Assembly (NCBI GenBank): GCA_007693435.1
Contig: REDO01000131.1
Location: 1-64,000 of the forward strand
Source: Salinarimonadaceae bacterium
Lineage (GTDB): Bacteria; Pseudomonadota; Alphaproteobacteria; Rhizobiales; Beijerinckiaceae
Direction of reading: 5' to 3'
Length of the DNA stretch: 64,000 nt
The position numbers and the translations under genes were made by a program. Below the pieces are notes generated by a model. The model did not search any database. It was not told the origin of the DNA and worked only from the letters and a program-made list of their open reading frames with translations. Shown here piece by piece: positions 56,044 to 64,000 of this stretch (position 1 is its first letter; every line of letters starts with the position of its first letter).

Positions 56044-56060
56044 AGGTCCAGATCGCCGAT

Positions 56061-57371
56061 ATGGGTGACATCGCAGGAATGAACGCTCGCGCGATCCGTG
56101 AAGCCGTCCGCGCCGGAATTCTCGCCCCGCAGGCGGCCGCAGACGCGGCGATCGCCAAAGCCCGCGCCATGAACGCCGATCTGCGCGCCTTCATCGCCAT
56201 GGGCGAAGAGCCGGTTCTGGCGAATGCTGATGGCCCGGTCCATGGCGTCCCGCTCGCGGTGAAGGACAACATCGCCGTCGCCGGGCGCGCGCCCTCCGCC
56301 GGCATAGCCGCCTCGCCCTTTCCGCCGGCCGGGCGTGACGCGCGTCTCGTCGCCTTGTGGCGGGCGGCCGGCGGGGCGCTCGTCGGGCGACTGAACATGC
56401 ACGAGGGCGCGCTCGGCGCGACGAGCGACAACCCCGCTTTCGGCCGTATCGACAACCCGGCTGCTCCCGGCTTCACGCCTGGCGGCTCCAGTGGTGGGTC
56501 GGCGGCGGCTGTTGCGGCCGGGATCGTTCCCGTCGCGCTGGGCACCGACACGATGGGGTCGGTTCGCATACCGGCGAGCTATTGCGGGGTCGTCGGCTTC
56601 AAGCCCAGCAGGGGCGTCCTGTCGCGCGACGGGATCATCGCGCTCTCGCCGACGCTCGACCATGCGGGCGTATTCGCGCGCGACGTCGCCGACGCAGCGC
56701 TCGCCTTCGATGCGCTCGCCGTCGAAGACCCTCGCGACCCTGCCTCCCGCGCCCTTCCGGCCATGCTCGACGATGCGCCACGCGCGCTGGCCGGGCTCGT
56801 CTTCGGACTGCCCGAAAGCGTCTCGTGCGCAGCGCTTGAGCCCGAGGTCGCCGCCGCCTTTGACGCGGCTTGCGCCCGGCTGCGCGAGGCCGGCGCGCGG
56901 ATCGAGCCGCTCGACGATTCCGGTTTCGCCGGGGCGGGCCTGCGCAAGGAGGCCTTCCTCGTCTCCGAGGTGGAGGGCGCGCGCGTCTACGCAACGCACC
57001 TCGCGAACGAGAATTCCGGATTGAGCGCCGCTTTCCGCAAGATGCTCGCCTATGGCCGCGACCTGCCCGGGACGCGGTACGCGGCGGCTCTGCAAGCCTG
57101 CGAGCGGGCCGGCGGCGGCGCCCGGCGCGCGGCGATCCGCTTCGACGCCATATTGTCGCCGACGACGCCGCAGCGCGCTTTTCCGCACGGCGCGCGCGCG
57201 CCGGTCGATCAGGCCGACTTCACGGTGGTCGCCAACGCCTCAGGGCTCCCGGCCATATCTGTGCCCATGCCTTGCTGGGACCGCCCCGCCGGCCTGCAAC
57301 TGACATGCGCTGATCTCGCTGACCGGCGGTTGCTGGCGATCGCGACGCTCGTGGAGGCCGCGATCGGCTAA
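56061..57371 (+). CDS. Amidase signature-family enzyme
   Basis: 436 residues. The Ser-cisSer-Lys triad is in LAVKDNIAVAG (Lys) and GFTPGGSSGGSAAAVAAGIVP, followed by GTDTMGSVRIPASYCGVVGFKPSRG. It hydrolyses an amide; the substrate is not predictable, and GatA is unlikely because of the shorter length and isolated position. ATG 56061 is chosen; the track ORF overlaps bpt in another frame. It starts 17 bp after bpt. Confidence 0.92.
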   Translation: MGDIAGMNARAIREAVRAGILAPQAAADAAIAKARAMNADLRAFIAMGEEPVLANADGPVHGVPLAVKDNIAVAGRAPSAGIAASPFPPAGRDARLVALWRAAGGALVGRLNMHEGALGATSDNPAFGRIDNPAAPGFTPGGSSGGSAAAVAAGIVPVALGTDTMGSVRIPASYCGVVGFKPSRGVLSRDGIIALSPTLDHAGVFARDVADAALAFDALAVEDPRDPASRALPAMLDDAPRALAGLVFGLPESVSCAALEPEVAAAFDAACARLREAGARIEPLDDSGFAGAGLRKEAFLVSEVEGARVYATHLANENSGLSAAFRKMLAYGRDLPGTRYAAALQACERAGGGARRAAIRFDAILSPTTPQRAFPHGARAPVDQADFTVVANASGLPAISVPMPCWDRPAGLQLTCADLADRRLLAIATLVEAAIG

Positions 57372-57373
57372 GC

Positions 57374-57401
57374 GGGTCAGCGCTCTCGGGTCAGCGTTCT
57401 C
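57374..57401. repeat. Two 14-bp tandem repeats between convergent genes
   Basis: gggtcagcgctctc and gggtcagcgttctc (13 of 14 identical), followed by a partial third copy aattcagcgctt that runs into the MaoC stop. It looks like local slippage in a 33-bp gap. Confidence 0.7.
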
Positions 57402-57404
57402 AAT

Positions 57405-57908
57405 TCAGCGCTTGGGCTCCGGGCGATGCTTTCCGTCGGGGCCCTTGCCGCGCCTGTAGACCAGCAAGGTGCGCTTGAACGAGATCACGATGTCGCCGTG
57501 CTGGTTGGTGCCGATGGTCTCGACCTTGACGATGCCGAGATCGGGTCGCGAGCCGCTCTCGCGCTTCTCGAGCACGGTCGATTCCGAATAGATCGTGTCG
57601 CCCTCGAAGACGGGATGGGGCAGCCGCACCTCGTCCCAGCCGAGATTGGCGAACACGTTCTGGGAAATGTCCTGGACGCTCTGGCCGGTCACGAGCGCGA
57701 TCGTAAAGCACGAATTGACCAGCGGCTTCTTGAACGCCGTGTGCTCAGCGTAGTTCACGTCGAAATGCAGATGCGCGGTGTTCTGCGTCAGCAGTGTGAA
57801 CCAGGAATTGTCGGTCGCGGTCACGGTGCGTCCGAGCGCATGTTTGTAGACGTCGCCGGGCTCGAAATCCTCGTAGAAACGTCCGTTCCAGCCTTGCTTG
57901 AGCGTCAT
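57405..57908 (-). CDS. MaoC-like (R)-hydratase family protein
   Basis: 167 residues of hot-dog fold. Landmarks are GRFYEDFEPGDVYKHALGRTVTATDNSWFTLLTQNTAHLHFD and VNSCFTIALVTGQSVQDISQNVFANLGWDEVRLPHPVFEGDTIY. It resembles the MaoC group acting on branched or dicarboxylic acyl-CoA esters, near mesaconyl-CoA hydratase-like proteins but single-domain. ATG 57908 has GGGAGAGG 5 bp before it; the track ORF adds 26 residues. Its precise substrate is unknown. Confidence 0.88.
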   Translation of the reverse strand: MTLKQGWNGRFYEDFEPGDVYKHALGRTVTATDNSWFTLLTQNTAHLHFDVNYAEHTAFKKPLVNSCFTIALVTGQSVQDISQNVFANLGWDEVRLPHPVFEGDTIYSESTVLEKRESGSRPDLGIVKVETIGTNQHGDIVISFKRTLLVYRRGKGPDGKHRPEPKR

Positions 57909-58124
57909 CGCGCCTCTCCCTTTCGACCTGTCGACTTTTTGCGATAGCGCGCCGGCGTGGCGCGCGACACCGGAAATCCGGCACATCGCCTTCCGCGAAT
58001 CGGGCCGGCGGCCGAATCACGCTCGCGCAATTCCCGCAGGTTGCGCAGGATCAAGGCGGCGCTCGGCCGGACATGGCCTGATCGGCCCGAAGTCAGAAAA
58101 CAGGCATCAGGGAGAAAGCCGGCC

Positions 58125-58520
58125 ATGTCCATCCCCCACCACTTCAAGCGCATCACGCTCCATCTGGCGCGCAACAAGGAATATCCTGTCGGATCGCACA
58201 TGCACGGCTACGACATTGTCGCGCCGCTTGACGCCGATTCCCGGATCGACGCCGCAGAATGGCGAAAGCACCGCGAGATTTGCCGTGTGCGCCGGTTCTG
58301 GGCGGGAGAGCCGGACCAGATCGGGTATTTGCGCCATAGGCCAGGCGGACCAGGCGGCGCGACCTGGATCGTGGATTACGACGCCGCGCGCAGCGACGAC
58401 GACGAGCCGGCCTACCGTCTCGGCGACCACCGGATGCAGGTAGGCGAATATGTGTCGATTCGCGACGAAGACGACGAGCTGCGCACTTTCCAGATCGTCG
58501 CGGTGGAGAACGCCGCCTGA
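58125..58520 (+). CDS. Conserved hypothetical protein
   Basis: 131 residues, soluble. The start SIPHHFKRITLHLARNKEYP and the following DIVAPLDADSRIDAAEWRKHR, VRRFWAGEPDQIGYLRHRPGG and MQVGEYVSIRDEDDELRTFQIV look like a conserved alphaproteobacterial family without assigned function. ATG 58125 is preceded by GGGAGA; the track ORF adds 56 residues that have no such character. Confidence 0.8.
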   Translation: MSIPHHFKRITLHLARNKEYPVGSHMHGYDIVAPLDADSRIDAAEWRKHREICRVRRFWAGEPDQIGYLRHRPGGPGGATWIVDYDAARSDDDEPAYRLGDHRMQVGEYVSIRDEDDELRTFQIVAVENAA

Positions 58521-59019
58521 ATCGGCGATTGCCTCTGGACTCTATCTGCAATTGTTCGCGGACAATGCCGGCCATGTTGGCGACCGGAGGGCTCTTCATC
58601 TTTCGCACGCATGGCGACAGATCAATCTGAGATTGCTACCTGTTGCTGTAGCACTTAAAAAATATGATCGTTTTTACAAGAACGTTATGAGGATATTTTG
58701 TCGACAAATTATTCTTGATGAATTGCAAAACTTTACCGATGCGCGCATAATGCGCCATGTGCAGGCTTGGCGTGCATAACTGGGGTCGATCATAAGTTAC
58801 GTAAACGCATTGAGTGTATACTAGGTTGCATTATTGCGCAGGTTTGACGGTTAGGCTATAGGGCACGTATAGGAAGGGTTTGAGCCTGTCGCAGGGCGTA
58901 AGTCACGCCTACGAAACGGGTGATTCGTTTTCGCATCGGGTGCGGGCAGTGATCGCCGACCGGCGCGGGAACGTTTTACGCCGAACACTTTGCCGATTTG
59001 CGTCACGAGGTATTGCGAC
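58521..59019. other. AT-rich intergenic region, no convincing gene
   Basis: About 500 bp between the hypothetical gene and the XRE regulator, clearly richer in A+T than the rest, especially 58640-58860. It contains the palindrome GCGCAT-A-ATGCGC (58743-58755) and the related GCATTATTGCGC (about 58828). A possible promoter is TTGACG near 58845 with TATAGG ~18 bp further. The track ORF 58450-58779 crosses it but starts inside the upstream gene and has no recognisable domain. Confidence 0.6.
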
Positions 59020-59439
59020 ATGCTGCATATGAAGAAGGCGCCTAACGCGATCGACCATGAGATCGGTCGTCGCATCAAGGCCCGGCGCCAGTTTCTCGGC
59101 CAAAACCAGCAGTTCCTCGCCGACGAGATCGGCGTTTCATATCAACAGGTGCAGAAATACGAGAACGGGGCGGATCGGGTCGGCGCAAGTCGACTCTTCG
59201 CCATCGCGAAGGCGCTGGGCGTGCCGATTTCGTATTTTTTCGAGGATGAGCGCGACGACGATACGGAGACCGAGGCCGCGGACGCCGAAAGGCAGATCAT
59301 CGATCGCACCGTGGCGGAAGAGGAGGGGCGCAGCCTAATCCTGCATTTCGCCCGCATTCGGGATCCGCAGCTGCGACAGAAGGTGCTTGAACTGGCAGAG
59401 TTGCTGTCGGACGCCTGCCTCTCGACCAAGCGCCGCTGA
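59020..59439 (+). CDS. XRE-family transcriptional regulator (PraR-like)
   Basis: 139 residues. The N-terminal helix-turn-helix is IGRRIKARRQFLGQNQQFLADEIGVSYQQVQKYENGADRVGASRLF, with a C-terminal helical tail (EEEGRSLILHFARIRDPQLRQKVLELAELL). This arrangement is that of the PraR/SinR-like regulators of rhizobia linked to biofilm and quorum sensing. ATG 59020 is preferred (CGAGG 9 bp upstream) over the track start 58990. It is next to an exopolysaccharide cluster, which it may control. It ends at an intrinsic terminator. Confidence 0.9.
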   Translation: MLHMKKAPNAIDHEIGRRIKARRQFLGQNQQFLADEIGVSYQQVQKYENGADRVGASRLFAIAKALGVPISYFFEDERDDDTETEAADAERQIIDRTVAEEEGRSLILHFARIRDPQLRQKVLELAELLSDACLSTKRR

Positions 59440-59554
59440 GCGCCTCGGCTGACGGGTCGGTCGGCGCCAGCGACACAACTTCTTGCACGTGAATGATATC
59501 GCGGCTAAAGTCTCGCTTGCGCCTGTGGGGGCGTAACATCGAGAGCGACTTCAA

Positions 59555-59585
59555 CCGCCGGCTGTTCATCAGTCGGCGGCTTTTT
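59555..59585 (+). terminator. Intrinsic terminator of the XRE regulator gene
   Basis: ccgccggctg-ttcat-cagtcggcgg (10-bp stem with one G-U pair) then C and TTTTT. The T-run touches the stop codon of the convergent O-antigen ligase-like gene. Confidence 0.85.
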
Positions 59586-60874
59586 CATCGCAAGTCGGCT
59601 GTCACGATCGCCCGGCTGCCGGGGTTGCGCACTGGCTCGCCGGCTTTCCACCTTGCGGCGTCCCGATGAATCGCCTCGCGCCTTCTTCCGATGTCGAACA
59701 GCCCCCAGGTCAGCCCGAGCAGCAGATAGAAGTGGCGCCAGTGGTCGGTGTCGATCGTGAAGCCCTGCAGGATCTGCACGAACAGCGTCGACCAGACAGC
59801 GATGGCGAAGGGCTGCGTCGGGCCGGCCATGGCGACGCTGCGCCAGCCGACGACCAGCGTCGCGACGATGAGCGTTAGATAGGCCACGCCGCCGAGCCAG
59901 CCATAGGAGGAGAAGGCGTTGAGGTAGACGTTGTGCGGGTCCTCAAGCCAGAAATGCCTGAATTGCAGCGGACCATAGCCGGCTGGCCTGTCGAGCAGTT
60001 CGGGCAGCGCGCGAGAATAGCGCCCGAAGCGCCCTGTCTCCCCGATATCGTAGGCCTGGGTCAAGCTGGCGCGGTCTTGGAACATCGCGCCCACTTCCTC
60101 GATCGAGAGAAGCGCCAGCAATCCTGTAGCCAGCACGCCGACGCCGGCGATAGAGAGCATTACGATCCGCCGCCGCAGCCGCGCTCCGGCGGTAAGCAGG
60201 AACGTCAAACCGACCGTAAGCGCGATCGAAAACACCGCGTGCCCCCAGGCGCCACGGGAGAACGAGAGGAATACGCCGCCGAAGAGGATGATCGCAAAGG
60301 CCGCGAGGACGCCCGGTCGCAAGCGGCGGCTCGTCAGGATGTCTTGAGTGAGCAGCACGAGCGGCAGGATGACGAAGGTGCCGAGCACGTTCGGGTCCTT
60401 GAAGGTGCCCGATGCGCGCCCGAAGAGGGTGAAGACGGAGCCGAGTCCGGCGACGTTGAAGTAACCCAGCACGCCGGCGCTCGAGGCGATGACGGCTCCG
60501 CAAACGCACCCCCATTTCAGGGCGTGGAGTCGGGCGTCTGAATCGTTCTGGATGACCGCCGCGATGAAGACGGCGGTGATCGCCAGATAGTACGAGATCG
60601 CGATGAACATCACCGCGTCGCCGTCATGCAGGAAGGGGATCAGCGAGAACAGCCCGCCCGTGTTGAAGATCATCAGGAGCGTGATCAGGACGACCGCTCC
60701 CGCGCCCATCCGAAGGCCGCCTACGATGAAAACGAGAAAGGCCAGGGCGAAGGCGAGTTCATAGGGGGAGGGCTCGACGAAGACCACTCCGCCGCCACAG
60801 CCCATGAGCCAGAGCGCCCACCACTCGACGCGTGGCGAGAAGCGTCGGCGCGCGACGGAGGCGGCGGAGCTCAA
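59585..60874 (-). CDS. O-antigen ligase / polysaccharide polymerase family membrane protein
   Basis: About 429 residues with ten or more hydrophobic segments and the Wzy_C-type periplasmic loop region (LPELLDRPAGYGPLQFRHFWLEDPHNVYLNAFSSYGWLGG, where the Arg/His residues are conserved). It is probably the polymerase or ligase of the exopolysaccharide made by this cluster. The start is taken as TTG 60874, which overlaps the upstream TGA as TTGA; an internal GTG ~15 codons later is possible. The track ORF to 61600 is the wrong frame of the upstream gene. Confidence 0.85.
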   Translation of the reverse strand: MSSAASVARRRFSPRVEWWALWLMGCGGGVVFVEPSPYELAFALAFLVFIVGGLRMGAGAVVLITLLMIFNTGGLFSLIPFLHDGDAVMFIAISYYLAITAVFIAAVIQNDSDARLHALKWGCVCGAVIASSAGVLGYFNVAGLGSVFTLFGRASGTFKDPNVLGTFVILPLVLLTQDILTSRRLRPGVLAAFAIILFGGVFLSFSRGAWGHAVFSIALTVGLTFLLTAGARLRRRIVMLSIAGVGVLATGLLALLSIEEVGAMFQDRASLTQAYDIGETGRFGRYSRALPELLDRPAGYGPLQFRHFWLEDPHNVYLNAFSSYGWLGGVAYLTLIVATLVVGWRSVAMAGPTQPFAIAVWSTLFVQILQGFTIDTDHWRHFYLLLGLTWGLFDIGRRREAIHRDAARWKAGEPVRNPGSRAIVTADLR

Positions 60875-62406
60875 TAGGCGTTCTCCGTCTTGAGCAGCGC
60901 AAAGGGCGTCATCGCCAGGATTTGCAGGTCGAAGAACACCGACCAGTTCTCGATGTAATAGAGGTCGTGCTCGACGCGCCGCTGGATCTTTTCCTGCGTG
61001 TCGGTCTCGCCGCGCCAGCCGTTGATCTGCGCCCAGCCCGTGATGCCGGGCTTGACCTTGTGGCGGGCGAAATAGCCGTCGACGACCTTGTCGTAGAGCT
61101 GGTCGGCGGCTTTCGCCTGCACCGCGTGCGGGCGCGGACCCACGAGCGACAGGTTGCCCTTGAAGACGACGTTGATGAGCTGCGGCAGCTCGTCGAGCGA
61201 CGTCTTGCGGATGAAACGTCCGACGCGGGTGACCCGCGGGTCGTCCTTGGTGACGAGTTTCGAGGCGGGGGCGTCGCTCTGTTCGACATACATCGAGCGG
61301 AACTTGAAGACCTCGATCAGCTCGTTGTTGAAGCCGTAGCGGTTCTGCCGGAAGAAGATCGGTCCGCGCGAATCGAGCTTGATGGCGATGGCGGTCGCCA
61401 GCATCACGGGCGACAGAGCGATCAGCAGAAGCGCGCCGACGATCTTGTCGAAGAGCCACTTCAGGACGAGGTCCCAGTCGGCGATCGGGCGATCGAACAC
61501 GTCGAGCACCGGCACGTTGCCGATGTAGGAATAGGCCCGAGGACGCAGGCGCAGCTTGCTCGCATGCGCGGCGAGACGAATGTCGATCGGCAGCACCCAA
61601 AGTTTCGAGAGCATCTGCAGAATGCGGCCTTCCGCCGAGATCGGGACCGTAAAGATCACGAGATCAAGATGCGTGAGGCGCGCATAGTCGACGAGATCGT
61701 CGATCGTGCCGAGTTTGGGGTAGCCGGCGACGATGTCGGGCGCGCGGCTGTCGCCGCGATCGTCGAAGACGCCGACGATCCGAACGCCGGTTTCGCCCTG
61801 CGCCTCAAGCGCCTCGATCATCGCCACCGCCGCGTCGCCGGAGCCCACGATCGCCGTGCGGCGGTCGAACCGCCCGTCGCGCGTCATTGCGCTCATCACG
61901 GAGGAGAGGGCGCTGCGTTCTATCGCCAGAGCCACGCCGCCGACCGCGAACCACGCGAGGAGCCAGAAGCGCGAAAACTCGTCGCCGAGCTTGAGCAGGA
62001 AGATGAGCGTGAAAGCGGCGATGAAGACGCCGGCGTAGATCAGCAGCATCCGGAAAGCTTCGCGCACGAAGCGCCGGAACGCCTGAAGCGCATAAAGCCG
62101 CACCGTCTCGAAGAGCCCGACCGTTGCGGCGGGTAGCGCGAAGATGACGCTGACTTCGAGCGCCAGCGGCGGCCTGCCGAGATACAGCTGGTGCACTACG
62201 AGACCGCACAACGCGAGCAGGGCGAATTCGACGAGCCGGACGCTTCCGGTCAGGACGATCGGCGAAAGGGCGCCGGCGACGGGCACTCCCGCCATCGTCT
62301 CCGCCACACGCGGTGCGCTTGCCTGATCCCCCGACCGGGCAGGCGCTTTCTCGAGGCCGGCCGACGCCGCAGCCTGGATGAGGTCCCGGATGTCGATGCT
62401 ACTCAT
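60871..62406 (-). CDS. Undecaprenyl-phosphate sugar phosphotransferase (WcaJ/ExoY type)
   Basis: 511 residues. Four N-terminal membrane helices and a Rossmann-like CoA-binding domain ([17 protein letters not shown]) precede the C-terminal bacterial sugar transferase: [76 protein letters not shown] and [19 protein letters not shown]. It starts repeat-unit synthesis by putting a sugar phosphate (often glucose-1-P) on undecaprenyl phosphate. The gene overlaps the polymerase gene by 4 bp. Confidence 0.96.
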   Translation of the reverse strand: MSSIDIRDLIQAAASAGLEKAPARSGDQASAPRVAETMAGVPVAGALSPIVLTGSVRLVEFALLALCGLVVHQLYLGRPPLALEVSVIFALPAATVGLFETVRLYALQAFRRFVREAFRMLLIYAGVFIAAFTLIFLLKLGDEFSRFWLLAWFAVGGVALAIERSALSSVMSAMTRDGRFDRRTAIVGSGDAAVAMIEALEAQGETGVRIVGVFDDRGDSRAPDIVAGYPKLGTIDDLVDYARLTHLDLVIFTVPISAEGRILQMLSKLWVLPIDIRLAAHASKLRLRPRAYSYIGNVPVLDVFDRPIADWDLVLKWLFDKIVGALLLIALSPVMLATAIAIKLDSRGPIFFRQNRYGFNNELIEVFKFRSMYVEQSDAPASKLVTKDDPRVTRVGRFIRKTSLDELPQLINVVFKGNLSLVGPRPHAVQAKAADQLYDKVVDGYFARHKVKPGITGWAQINGWRGETDTQEKIQRRVEHDLYYIENWSVFFDLQILAMTPFALLKTENAY

Positions 62407-62492
62407 GACCCGTCTGTTCCCCGAAAGTCCGATGACGCAACGTTAGCGTGGTCCGGTGAGAGAACGCTTAACGGGATCGTCGAAACCTGCGG

Positions 62493-63641
62493 TCAGCGCG
62501 TCATGCGGCGGCGGGTCGCACCGGCCTCGTAGCCCGCGAGAACGGCGTCGGTCATGCGCGCCACCGAGAAATTGTCGCGCAGGTAATCGCGGACGCGCTC
62601 GGCGCGCTCGTTCGCGTCGACGTCCTGCTCGCCAAGTCGCGCGAGCAGGGCGCGCGCGAGCGCCGGCGCGTCGCCGGGGGCGATGAGATCGCCGGCGACT
62701 GGCGCAAGAATCTCGGGCACGCCGCCCACGTTGGTGGCGACGATGGGTCGGCCCGCCGCTGCCGCCTCGAGCACGACATAGGGCAGGGATTCGGCGCGCG
62801 AGGGCATCGCCATGACACGTGCGCGCGAGAGCGCGGCGCGGATCGGCTGTGGACCTTCGAAAACGACCGTATCCGCGATGCCGAGCGCGCGCGCCATTTC
62901 CTCGATCCGCTCCCTGTCCGGCCCCGAGCCGACGGCGAGGAGCGTCGGTGCGTCTCCACGACGTTCCCTGATCATGGCCAGCGCCTCAAGCAGCGTGTCG
63001 ACGCCCTTGGCGAGCAGCATCTCGCCGATGAAGAGCAGATCGAATCTCTCGGCCGCCGGCTCGACCGGTTCGAATTCGTGCGGGTGAAGCCCGTTATGGA
63101 CGATGAATGCCGGCCGGTCGCTTTGTCCGACGAATTCCTCGAAGCAGCGCGCGACGTATCGGCTCTCGAACAGGAACACGTCGGTGCGCCGGCCGAGGAA
63201 CCGCTCGGCGGCCATGTAGAGATGGTGGCGCAGGTCGCCCGGCTTGAAATGAAACGACCCGCCATGCGGCGTGTAGGCCGTCACGGCTCCGGCCCGGGCG
63301 CTCCGGCTCAGCCCGCGCGCATAGGCGCCGCCCTTGGAGCCGTGTCCGTGCAGCACATGTGCTTCGACTTTTCTCTGAAGGCGCGCCAGCATGCGCAGCG
63401 CCCGAATGTCGCCGAGCCCCGGCTCGCGCTTCATCGGCGTGCGCGTGATCCCGAGCGCGAGATGCGGCGCGACCTCCTCGAGCAATTGCCCTGTGCGCGC
63501 GTTCTCGGTGAGCGAGTCGAAGAACAGCCCGACTTCGCACCCCCGCACGGCCTGCTCGCGGGCGAGATCCAGCACATGCCGGAACAGCCCTCCGATCGGA
63601 GAGCGAAAAACGTGCAGGATGCGCTTCGGCGGCTTGTCCAT
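62493..63641 (-). CDS. Glycosyltransferase family 4
   Basis: 382 residues, GT-B fold. The N-terminal domain has RILHVFRSPIGGLFRHVLDLAREQAVRG and HVLHGHGSKGGAYARG. The C-terminal domain has LLFIGEMLLAKGVDTLLEALAMI, LAVGSGPDRERIEEMARALG and the nucleotide-sugar motif AMPSRAESLPYVVLEAAAAGRPIVATNVGGVPEIL. It adds a sugar in exopolysaccharide repeat-unit assembly at the cytoplasmic face. It is upstream of the priming transferase on the same strand. Confidence 0.95.
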   Translation of the reverse strand: MDKPPKRILHVFRSPIGGLFRHVLDLAREQAVRGCEVGLFFDSLTENARTGQLLEEVAPHLALGITRTPMKREPGLGDIRALRMLARLQRKVEAHVLHGHGSKGGAYARGLSRSARAGAVTAYTPHGGSFHFKPGDLRHHLYMAAERFLGRRTDVFLFESRYVARCFEEFVGQSDRPAFIVHNGLHPHEFEPVEPAAERFDLLFIGEMLLAKGVDTLLEALAMIRERRGDAPTLLAVGSGPDRERIEEMARALGIADTVVFEGPQPIRAALSRARVMAMPSRAESLPYVVLEAAAAGRPIVATNVGGVPEILAPVAGDLIAPGDAPALARALLARLGEQDVDANERAERVRDYLRDNFSVARMTDAVLAGYEAGATRRRMTR

Positions 63642-63671
63642 GGGCGGCTCTTGTTGCGTCGCGACGACGGC

Positions 63672-64000
63672 CTAGAACCAGCGCTCGCGGACCATCACCG
63701 TATCGCCCGGACGCACGGGGTGATCGGCGGGAACGCTGAAGCGTTTGATCTCGCCGCCGACCGGGCGCGAAATGGTGGCCGAACTCCGGACGGCGCGGGG
63801 GGTGAAGCCGCCGGCGATGGCCACCGCCGTCTCGACGGTCAGGCCCGCGACATAAGGGTATTGTCCGGCCTGGTTGACCTCGCCGAGGATGAAGAACGGC
63901 CTGTACGTGTCCACCTCGACCGTGACGCGCGGCTCGCGGATGAAACCCGAGCGCAGACGCCCGGCGATCCTGTCCGCCGCCTCACGCGTGGTGAGGCCCC
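63672..64000 (-). CDS. Polysaccharide export protein (Wza-like), C-terminal part; 5' end outside window
   Basis: The frame is open to the right edge (64000). The last ~109 residues include the end of the Poly_export domain (LTTREAADRIAGRLRSGFI, then REPRVTVEVDTYRPFFILGEV) and a SLBB domain (VNQAGQYPYVAGLTVETAVAIAGGFT). Wza proteins form the outer-membrane channel for capsule or exopolysaccharide. The track ORF starts at an internal GTG (63914); the true start is beyond the window. It is 30 bp upstream of the GT4 gene. Confidence 0.92.
   Translation of the reverse strand, partial: GLTTREAADRIAGRLRSGFIREPRVTVEVDTYRPFFILGEVNQAGQYPYVAGLTVETAVAIAGGFTPRAVRSSATISRPVGGEIKRFSVPADHPVRPGDTVMVRERWF

Noticed and set aside
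58450-58779. 109-aa ORF entering the AT-rich gap
   Set aside because: It starts inside the upstream gene in another frame. The second half looks less biased only because the DNA is AT-rich. No domain was recognised, though a remnant gene cannot be excluded.
60832-62136. 434-aa plus-strand ORF opposite the sugar phosphotransferase
   Set aside because: It opposes a gene with complete bacterial sugar transferase motifs and has no domain of its own.

Overview
The window is a high-GC chromosomal segment of an alphaproteobacterium. It is most likely of the order Hyphomicrobiales (Rhizobiales), though genus cannot be read from sequence alone. Pointers are a dapD-dapE pair, an ilv leader of alphaproteobacterial type, an flgHAGF/fliLM block with DUF6468 and MotE-like proteins, a CtrA-type TTAA-N7-TTAAC box, a yajC-secDF block with NDUFAF3 and NDUFAF6 homologues, a two-domain malic enzyme, and the bacterial Bpt-type protein aminoacyltransferase. 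Genes are dense, many starts are GTG or TTG, and many neighbours overlap by 4 bp. I see no rRNA, tRNA, insertion sequence, prophage or CRISPR array.

Layout. 1-4948: end of a TRAP receptor gene, both TRAP permeases, a ThDP-dependent acetolactate-synthase-like enzyme and an unrecognised protein built of two tandem repeats. 5066-6316: an L,D-transpeptidase and a small glycosyltransferase-like protein. 6450-11085: tyrosine/homogentisate catabolism (hppD, maiA, a MarR regulator, fahA) with an orphan TRAP receptor. 11171-15057: a thiamine salvage operon (thiM-thiE-thiD, then a second orphan TRAP receptor and a small conserved gene) behind a promoter and a TPP riboswitch; thiD has an in-frame stop. 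15134-16585: ArsR regulator and ArsP-like permease with palindromic operators. 16651-18667: dapE/dapD. 18784-22162: ilvB-GST-ilvN behind a leader-peptide attenuator. 22301-29036: two divergent flagellar operons. 29089-36070: malate synthase G, MAPEG, rRNA methyltransferase, malic enzyme and GNAT genes. 36078-38908: a large secreted unknown and a DUF815 ATPase. 39108-44767: yajC-secD-secF, two complex I assembly-factor homologues, a glycosyltransferase and MarR. 44695-57371: HAD phosphatase, a giant TPR-type secreted protein, glnD, grpE, threonine ammonia-lyase, RDD, bpt and amidase. 57405-59439: MaoC, a small unknown, an AT-rich gap and an XRE regulator. 59585-64000: exopolysaccharide genes (polymerase/ligase, priming transferase, GT4, export protein running off the edge).

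The strongest candidate for something new is the thiamine operon. A TRAP-type periplasmic receptor is translationally coupled (ATGA overlap) to thiD under a TPP riboswitch, which suggests a TRAP route for thiamine or a precursor. A paralogous receptor lies 1.6 kb away beside hppD/fahA. The second candidate is the tandem-repeat protein coupled to the ThDP enzyme and TRAP permeases. The ilv attenuator with its 16-codon peptide, the ArsR and MarR palindromes overlapping apparently leaderless starts, and the CtrA box are well-defined regulatory elements absent from the ORF track.
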